Positions 7,900-12,720 of a stretch of DNA of 12,720 nt are shown in pieces (the first letter of the stretch is position 1; every line of letters starts with the position of its first letter). Source of the DNA: JBFMCU01 sp964428225 (GTDB taxonomy: Bacteria > Planctomycetota > UBA1135 > GCA-002686595); NCBI GenBank assembly GCA_964428225.1, contig CAYRXS010000198.1, positions 1-12,720 of the forward strand. Reading direction: 5' to 3'. The notes beneath the pieces were generated by a model. It made no database searches. It was not told the origin of the DNA and saw only the letters and a program-made list of their open reading frames with translations. Both the position numbers and the translations under genes were made by a program.

Positions 7900-8223
7900 A
7901 TGAAGAGGTACGGACAGCTCATCCGGCTCGAGCCGGAAGCCTACGACGAGTACGTGAAATACCACGCGGACGTCTGGCCCGGAGTCCTGGAGATGATCCG
8001 CGAGTGCAACATCCGCAACTACTCGATCTTCCACCGAGACGGCCTGTTGTTCGCCTACTTCGAGTACCACGGCGAGGACTTCGAAGCCGACATGGCCAAG
8101 ATGGCCGCGGACCCCACGACCCAGAAGTGGTGGGACGTCATGATGCCCATGCAACAGCCCGTCGAGACCTGCGCGGAGGGCGAGTGGTGGGCCGACATGC
8201 CGGAAGTGTTCCACGCGGACTGA
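7900..8223 (+). CDS. rhaM: L-rhamnose mutarotase-family protein
   Basis: The 107-residue product matches the small dimeric L-rhamnose mutarotase family, which interconverts alpha and beta anomers of L-rhamnose in the cytoplasm. Tyr18 and His22, with Trp26-Pro27, fall at the same positions as in E. coli RhaM (EYxxxHxxxWP), and the KWWDVM segment (76-81) matches the family's double-tryptophan motif. Length is normal for the family. It has a good ribosome-binding site. Its stop shares one base with the next start (TGATG at 8221-8225), so it is translationally coupled to the second URO-D-like gene. No rhamnose isomerase, kinase or aldolase is nearby, so the true substrate may be a related or modified 6-deoxysugar rather than rhamnose itself. 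Family assignment is confident; substrate is not. Confidence 0.9.
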   Translation: MKRYGQLIRLEPEAYDEYVKYHADVWPGVLEMIRECNIRNYSIFHRDGLLFAYFEYHGEDFEADMAKMAADPTTQKWWDVMMPMQQPVETCAEGEWWADMPEVFHAD

Positions 8224-9401
8224 TGAGCGCACCGGGACGCACCGCCGACGGTCTCGCGAAGCTCGAGCGCATGAACCGGGCTCTTCGCCACGAGGAGCCG
8301 GACCGCGTGCCCGTCAGCGACTTCTACTGGGGCAGCTTCCTGGAACGCTGGCGGAAGGATCTTGGCCTCCCCGCGGATGCCGACATCTACCGGCACTACG
8401 ACCTCGACTGGATCGTCACCTGCCCCAACATGGATCCTCACATCAAGGACTTCGAGGTCCTCGAGGAGTCCGAGGAGGAGGTGACCGTCCGCACCGGCTT
8501 CGAGGCGGTCCTGCGCAAGCAGTACTCACACCCGATGCCGCAGTTCCTCCGCTTCGAGACGGACACGATCGAGAAGGCCGAGGCCTTCGAGTTCGACGAC
8601 CCGGCCGATGACCGCCGGTACTTCCACGGCGGAGACAACCAGATCGCGGGCATCGGAGACGGCGTCGCCCGCGACCTGCCGCCCTGGATCGAGACGGTTC
8701 GCTCCCTGCGGCCCGACTTCCCCGTGTACGGCAGCCAGTGCGAGGCGAACGAGTACATGACGCGCCTCATCGGCCAGGAGAACACGCTGCTCTGGGCCGG
8801 CCTGTACCCCGAGCGCTTCGGGCGGTTCGTCCAGCGCACGAACGAGTGGGCCACCGAGCTGCTGAAGGCCCAGATCGCGGCCGCTGACGGAGCCATCGAC
8901 GGCATGGTCATCTGGGGCGACGTCGCCTACCGCAAGGATCTGTTCTTTTCCCCCGACTACTGGCGCACCTACTACAAGCCGGGGCTTGCGGCGATGGTGG
9001 AGATCTGCCACGAGCACGATCTCCCCGTGATCTACCACGGCTGCGGCAACGTCACGCGTATCTTCGAGGACTTCATCGAGATCGGCGTCGACGCCTACAA
9101 CCCCCTCGAGGCCAAGGCCGGCATGGACGTGGTCGAGCTGCGCCGCGAGTTCGGCCACCGGATCGCCTTCTGCGGCAACATGGACGTGATGGAGTGGGCG
9201 CAGAAGGACGAGGCCGAGCTCGAGGCCATCGTCCTGCGCAAGCTCAACGCGGCCAAGGGCGGCGGCCTGATCTTCCAGTCCGACCACTCGGTGCCCGGCG
9301 ACGTCTCCGGCCACAAGTATGACTTCGTGGTCCGCCTGGTCCGCGAGCGCGGTCGCTACCCGCTCGACCTGGGCGAGCACGACCTGCCGGATCTGGGCTG
9401 A
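8223..9401 (+). CDS. URO-D superfamily protein, second (MtaA-like fold)
   Basis: The 392-residue product belongs to the URO-D superfamily, which includes uroporphyrinogen decarboxylases and zinc-dependent corrinoid methyltransferases such as MtaA. Visible landmarks: PDRVPVSDF (26-34), MVIWGDVAY (228-236), VIYHGCGNV (269-277), GVDAYNPLEAKAGMDV (288-303), AFCGNMDV (315-322) and GGGLIFQSDHSVP (346-358). His272 and Cys274 match the His-x-Cys zinc pair of MtaA-type enzymes; where those carry a third Cys ligand, this protein has Asp354-His355. It is cytoplasmic, with no signal peptide. I chose the ATG at 8223 because it overlaps the mutarotase stop and is followed directly by the family-like start of helix 1; the frame is open further upstream only inside the mutarotase gene. 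It ends 6 bp from the convergent hemerythrin gene. The reaction is unknown; a haem-pathway role is unlikely in this setting. Confidence 0.85.
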   Translation: MSAPGRTADGLAKLERMNRALRHEEPDRVPVSDFYWGSFLERWRKDLGLPADADIYRHYDLDWIVTCPNMDPHIKDFEVLEESEEEVTVRTGFEAVLRKQYSHPMPQFLRFETDTIEKAEAFEFDDPADDRRYFHGGDNQIAGIGDGVARDLPPWIETVRSLRPDFPVYGSQCEANEYMTRLIGQENTLLWAGLYPERFGRFVQRTNEWATELLKAQIAAADGAIDGMVIWGDVAYRKDLFFSPDYWRTYYKPGLAAMVEICHEHDLPVIYHGCGNVTRIFEDFIEIGVDAYNPLEAKAGMDVVELRREFGHRIAFCGNMDVMEWAQKDEAELEAIVLRKLNAAKGGGLIFQSDHSVPGDVSGHKYDFVVRLVRERGRYPLDLGEHDLPDLG

Positions 9402-9407
9402 TCCGCG

Positions 9408-10355
9408 CTATTCCTCGGTCAGCAACCGGCGCTCGCCCTCGAGGGCCCGAATGGGCTTCACGTCCTGCACGACCTCGAGGCACCCTAGGTACTCGCCTTC
9501 CTTGCTGCGGACGGGGAAGTAGCGAATGTGGACGAACTTCTCCCGGAAGTCGATCCAGAACTCCGCCACCTCGCGCGTGCCGGCCTTGAACTCGGCGAGG
9601 ATTCGCTTCACCAGGTGGAGGCTCTTGATGGGATGGCAATACTCCACGTGCGTCCCGATCGAGGCGCGGCTCCGAATGAAGATCTTGTCGTGCTCCTCGT
9701 GGCTGAAGTACCGGACGATGTCGTTATCGTCCACGAAGGAGAGCTCGACGGGCAGCGTGTTCAGGATGCGAGCGAGGACCTCGCGATCGAGCCCGTGAGA
9801 GAGGTCCTTCACCTTTCCTCCCGACGCGATCTTCTCGGCGATCCCGTAGTACTTGTCGCGCGTGTTCTCCCCCACCGCGGCTTCGACGGCCTCGATCCCC
9901 TGCATGACCGCCTGCTCGTCATCGGCGCTCATGACCTTGATCGCCATGGGATAGAGGATGTCGTTCTCCTTCCAGTAGTGGTCCGTGCAGAGGGTGGCGT
10001 AGGCCCCGAAGACCTTCCGGAAGGGTTCCAGCGCGGAGGCGTTCCCGCCAACGAAGGCGCGACCGTGCTCCTCGATCTGGGCCATGAGCGCGGTCTGCTG
10101 CTCGTGCTCGGCCAGCATCACGCCGAGCGGCCCTCCCTCGGCGGGAATCCCCCGCTCCTGGATGAGGGGAAAGAGATGGTCCGCCTCCTTCTTGTTGTGG
10201 CAGTTCTCGACGTAGGCAGTGAGGAACTCGACGGCTTCCCCGACGATCGACCGGGACGGCCCCGCGTCCTCCTGGAACGCTTTCTCCATCGCGGCGAAGA
10301 CCCTCTCGATCTGGGTGTGGTCTTCCATCAGCAGCTCGTACCAGCGGCGACTCAT
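9408..10355 (-). CDS. Hemerythrin-like (HHE) diiron protein with C-terminal PAS domain
   Basis: The 315-residue cytoplasmic protein has two parts. Residues 1 to about 150 form a hemerythrin-like four-helix bundle with a complete candidate diiron ligand set: His13, His53 and Glu57 (HNKKE), His84, His126 and Glu130 (HYWKE). Residues about 195-305 form a PAS_10-type domain (LPVELSFVDDNDIVRYFS, YCHPIKSLHLVKRIL, FWIDFREKFVHIRYFPV), the pairing seen in the DUF438/hemerythrin sensor group. No output domain is present, so it may sense or buffer O2 or NO, or repair or signal through a partner. I chose the ATG at 10355 because AAGGAG lies about 7 bases upstream and the hemerythrin domain begins at once; the frame is open back to 10427 but that part looks non-coding. 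The FNR-type box upstream fits an O2/NO-linked role. Confidence 0.88.
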   Translation of the reverse strand: MSRRWYELLMEDHTQIERVFAAMEKAFQEDAGPSRSIVGEAVEFLTAYVENCHNKKEADHLFPLIQERGIPAEGGPLGVMLAEHEQQTALMAQIEEHGRAFVGGNASALEPFRKVFGAYATLCTDHYWKENDILYPMAIKVMSADDEQAVMQGIEAVEAAVGENTRDKYYGIAEKIASGGKVKDLSHGLDREVLARILNTLPVELSFVDDNDIVRYFSHEEHDKIFIRSRASIGTHVEYCHPIKSLHLVKRILAEFKAGTREVAEFWIDFREKFVHIRYFPVRSKEGEYLGCLEVVQDVKPIRALEGERRLLTEE

Positions 10356-10508
10356 ATCGTGACTCCTTGCATTCCTGGGGAGAGGATCCGCGGGGGGGCG
10401 GAACTCCCGTGATTCGGGATACGGCAACCTAGCTCCTTCTCGCGGAAGGGACCAGGGCCCACATACCCCACGGGTCCCCCTTCCTTGATGCTGATCAAGG
10501 GTCGAGAC
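10356..10508 (-). promoter_or_regulatory. Upstream region of the hemerythrin-PAS gene
   Basis: This 153-bp gap between the kinase stop and the hemerythrin-PAS start holds the FNR-type box (10485-10498). A weak -10-like TATGTG lies on the minus strand at 10460-10465. The box centre at 10491.5 is roughly where a class II activator site would sit for a start near 10450-10453. The promoter itself is inferred, not proven. Confidence 0.45.
10485..10498. promoter_or_regulatory. Perfect FNR/ANR/DNR-type box
   Basis: The sequence TTGATGCTGATCAA is an exact match to the TTGAT-N4-ATCAA consensus recognised by FNR-like members of the CRP/FNR family. The symmetry extends one more base pair each side on two positions (CCTTGAT-GCTG-ATCAAGG, 10483-10500). 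It lies 130 bases upstream of the hemerythrin-PAS start and only 10 bases beyond the kinase stop, so the hemerythrin gene is the natural target. Confidence 0.7.
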
Positions 10509-12359
10509 TTACCTGGAGGACGGATAGTAGAGGAGGAACGCGGGCGTCGCCCGGGTGACCAGCTTCCACGTGCGACCGCAGACCTCCATCTCCTTGGTGA
10601 CCGGCCACGAGAGGAGATCGAGGCCCTCATGGACCTTGTCGACCGGGCCAAGCTCCACATCGGGGCCCCTGTTGCTCCAGAGCAGGTAGGGTTTCGCGGG
10701 ATCGGTGACGTCGTAGAGCCAGACCTGCAAGTGCTCCGTGGAGATGTCCCGCCAGGCGCTCTCGAGGAGCCGCTCGATTCCGTAGACGCCGAGAACGTAC
10801 CCCTGCCCGTCATCGTGTCGGTCCTGCTCGACCAGCGGACGGAGGATCAGGATGCCTGGACACTCGCCGCGCTCCTGCACGAGATCGATGGGTGCGGAGG
10901 CGATCGCCTTCTGCCGCGCCCGAGCCTGCCTCACGGCCTCCATCCGTTCGGGCGACGATCCCAGGTCGAAGCCCAGCGCCTCTTCGTTGTCTTCCCGGGG
11001 TTCCAGGAAGTAGACCGGGTAGTAGGTGGCGCGCTCCTCGGCTCGAACGAGCTCTCCCTGTGGAGATCGCTCCATGAACGAGAAGCCGGAGAGGCCGGCC
11101 TGCCGAGCCTGCTCCTCGAACGCCGGCCGGTCCCGGCCAGGAACGACCGGGATCCACTCGAGGGCCCGCAGGCCCCCTTCGCGCTCGAGGTACGGTTTGG
11201 TGAAGGTGCGGAAGTCCTCTCTCGATACGAGCTCGTTCGTCGAGTAGTGGCTCTGCAACGCCTGGAGCGCCTCGACTCCCAGGCCGATCTCCCGGATGAG
11301 CGTGGTGGCGAGCTGATCCTGACGCTCCAGCAAGGTCAGTCGGAGAAGATTGGCCCCGAAGAGCAGCAGGAAGGCCAGGAAGACGATCCCCGTCGCGGCC
11401 AGGGTTCGGTGATGGCGCACCCAGCGACAGGTCCTCCGAGGAATGGACTCGCGGTAGACCGAAACGGGCGTGTCCGCCAGCCAGCGCTGAATGTCGTCGA
11501 TCAGCTCGGACACGCTCCCGTAGCGCTCGTCGACGGATCTGGCCATCGCCTTCGCGCAAACGGCATCCAGCTCCGGGGGAAGGCTGGGCTCCACGAAGCA
11601 CACACGAGGCGGCTTCGAACCCGTCATGGAGTCGATGAGCTGATCGAAGTTCTTCCCGGTGTGGGGCGGTCGACCGGTGAGGATCTCGTACAGGATTCCC
11701 CCGAGCCCGTAGATGTCGGTGGTCGGGCCGACCGGACAGTCCGTCACGCACGCCTGCTCGGGGGACATGTACGCCGGGGTTCCGACGATCGCACCGTCCC
11801 CCGTATCCTGCCCGCTCGCGCAGACTTGAGGAAGATCGACCCTCTCGTCGGGGCAGTCCTGACTACCCAGGACCTTGGCCAACCCCCAGTCCAGCAAGAC
11901 CACCTCCCCGAACTGGCCGATCACCACGTTCGACGGCTTCAGGTCCCGATGGACGACTCCCCGTGAATGGGCGTAGGCGATCGCGTTGCCGACGCTCACG
12001 AGGGCGTTGAGGAGCCTCGGCAGATCCAGGGGGCTCGCCTGCCCTGCCTCCTTCCTCTGGTGGTACTCCTGGATGCGATCCTCCAGCGTCCCACCGCGCA
12101 CGAAGCGCATCGTGTAGTACGGCTCGTCGTGATCGGAATGGCGGCCGATCTCGTAGACGGGCACGATGCTCGGATGCTCGAGCTGCGCGGTGATCTGGGC
12201 TTCCCGGAGGAACCTCGCCCGCGCCAGGGACTCCTGGGAGTAACGGGAGTGGAGCTCCTTCAGCACGACGTCCCGGTGCAGCATCTCGTCGCGGGCGAGC
12301 CAGATCTTGCCGAGCCCCCCCTCGCTGTGGAGCCGGTGGGAGGTGTACTGGGCTCTCAT
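10509..12359 (-). CDS. Membrane Ser/Thr protein kinase with extracytoplasmic CHASE sensor domain
   Basis: The 616-residue product has an N-terminal Hanks-type kinase domain (about 5-295): glycine loop EGGLGK (13-18), Lys34 in VVLKEL, Glu53 in helix C, catalytic loop HRDLKPSN (137-144, Asp139), DWG instead of DFG (157-159), and SPE in place of APE (199-201). All key residues are present, so it should be active. A basic stretch (RRTCRWVRHHR) precedes a single membrane helix (about 319-338). The outside part (about 365-600) resembles a CHASE ligand-sensing domain (TKPYLEREGGLRALEWIPVV, GRTWKLVTRATPAFL). There is no second helix after it, so the sensor forms the protein's C-terminus. The first ATG of the frame (12359) begins right before the kinase domain, but its GGAGG is directly adjacent to the ATG. 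The frame is open up to a TTG at 12581, and that extension is Arg/Pro/Ser-rich. Start confidence is moderate; function confidence is high. Confidence 0.88.
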   Translation of the reverse strand: MRAQYTSHRLHSEGGLGKIWLARDEMLHRDVVLKELHSRYSQESLARARFLREAQITAQLEHPSIVPVYEIGRHSDHDEPYYTMRFVRGGTLEDRIQEYHQRKEAGQASPLDLPRLLNALVSVGNAIAYAHSRGVVHRDLKPSNVVIGQFGEVVLLDWGLAKVLGSQDCPDERVDLPQVCASGQDTGDGAIVGTPAYMSPEQACVTDCPVGPTTDIYGLGGILYEILTGRPPHTGKNFDQLIDSMTGSKPPRVCFVEPSLPPELDAVCAKAMARSVDERYGSVSELIDDIQRWLADTPVSVYRESIPRRTCRWVRHHRTLAATGIVFLAFLLLFGANLLRLTLLERQDQLATTLIREIGLGVEALQALQSHYSTNELVSREDFRTFTKPYLEREGGLRALEWIPVVPGRDRPAFEEQARQAGLSGFSFMERSPQGELVRAEERATYYPVYFLEPREDNEEALGFDLGSSPERMEAVRQARARQKAIASAPIDLVQERGECPGILILRPLVEQDRHDDGQGYVLGVYGIERLLESAWRDISTEHLQVWLYDVTDPAKPYLLWSNRGPDVELGPVDKVHEGLDLLSWPVTKEMEVCGRTWKLVTRATPAFLLYYPSSR

Positions 12360-12720
12360 CCTCCCACGCTCTCGGCTTCGATGGATCGGCTCCCGGACCT
12401 GGCCGACGAGGAGGCTCGACGGTGGACGCAGGGGGAGTCGGCGATGTGGCGACGGCGGGTTGGCGGGCAGAGCGACACGGAATACCTCCCGGGACGAGGA
12501 CTTCGCGACTCGCCAATGTAGTTGAGACTCAGTCTCAGGACGATCCAGGATCTCGTAAGATCCATCTCCCGGGGGGAACAAAGAGGCCCGAAGTGCCCCT
12601 CACCGGGCCGGGAACGGTGATCCGAGGGCGAGCGCTCTTTCCCCGGAAATGCCCTATCTCGGCGTTTAGCCCGCATCCCTCACGAGTGACGGCGCCACGG
12701 TCCTTTGGGCACACCTGAGG
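12360..12720. other. Upstream region of the kinase gene; no gene seen
   Basis: About 360 bases without a convincing gene. Open frames on both strands are Arg/Pro/Gly/Ser-rich and match nothing I recognise. The region contains the 15-bp palindrome at 12523-12537 and, next to it, a weak minus-strand promoter candidate: TACATT (12515-12520), 17 bases from a poor -35 (TCGTCC). The rightmost 140 bases may hold the control region of a gene beyond the window. Confidence 0.4.
12523..12537. promoter_or_regulatory. Perfect 7-1-7 palindrome, candidate operator
   Basis: TGAGACT-C-AGTCTCA is a perfect inverted repeat with 7-base arms and one central base. Its geometry and outer TGAGA/TCTCA arms resemble Fur-type 7-1-7 boxes, though the centre differs from the A/T-rich Fur consensus. 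On the minus strand it fills the spacer between a weak -35 and a TACATT -10-like element, about 160 bases upstream of the kinase ATG, a placement suited to repression. The regulator is unknown. Confidence 0.5.

Noticed and set aside
6554..9401. The two URO-D-like genes as haem biosynthesis hemE
   Set aside because: Neither shows the typical HemE N-terminal motif, no haem genes are near, and both are embedded in a sugar-transport locus.
9435..9446. Twelve-base palindrome GCCCTCGAGGGC near the end of the hemerythrin-PAS gene
   Set aside because: It lies within coding sequence, is short, and is expected by chance at this GC content.
10485..11966. Plus-strand open frame of 493 codons opposite the kinase
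   Set aside because: No domain, and antisense to all kinase and CHASE motifs. GC-rich shadow.

Overview
The window is GC-rich, densely coded bacterial DNA. Two things point to Planctomycetota or a neighbouring environmental phylum. One is a Ser/Thr kinase of the 'EGGLGKIWLARDE ... HRDLKPSN ... DWG' style. The other is a secreted protein whose C-terminal part resembles a beta-rich module common in planctomycete exported proteins. No rRNA, tRNA, CRISPR array or mobile element is visible, and the assignment is an inference from protein style only.

Left part (1-1580, minus strand): a small three-helix membrane protein (36-311) lies downstream of a secreted protein of unknown function (477-1580). 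A perfect 17-bp stem-loop (432-472) sits immediately after the secreted protein's stop codon.

Centre (1836-9401): this looks like one sugar-handling locus arranged in two divergent arms whose start codons are only 41 bp apart. The minus arm is a tightly overlapping operon: a URO-D superfamily protein (6554-7858), a two-domain sugar ABC ATPase (5046-6566), a CUT2/RbsC-type permease (4066-5049), and a second RbsC-type permease that continues in frame into a membrane-anchored periplasmic-binding-protein domain (1836-4073). The plus arm is an L-rhamnose mutarotase-family protein (7900-8223), overlapping by one base with a second URO-D superfamily protein (8223-9401). Two different URO-D-like proteins, a mutarotase and a transporter, without kinase, isomerase or aldolase genes, suggest uptake and unusual processing of a sugar. 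Methyl-group removal from an O-methylated deoxysugar is one testable idea.

Right part (9408-12720, minus strand): a hemerythrin-like diiron protein with a PAS domain (9408-10355) has a perfect FNR/CRP-type palindrome (TTGAT-N4-ATCAA) in its upstream region, which suggests oxygen- or NO-linked control. Upstream of it is a membrane Ser/Thr kinase with a C-terminal extracytoplasmic CHASE sensor domain (10509-12359). A perfect 7-1-7 palindrome (12523-12537) lies in the kinase gene's upstream region.
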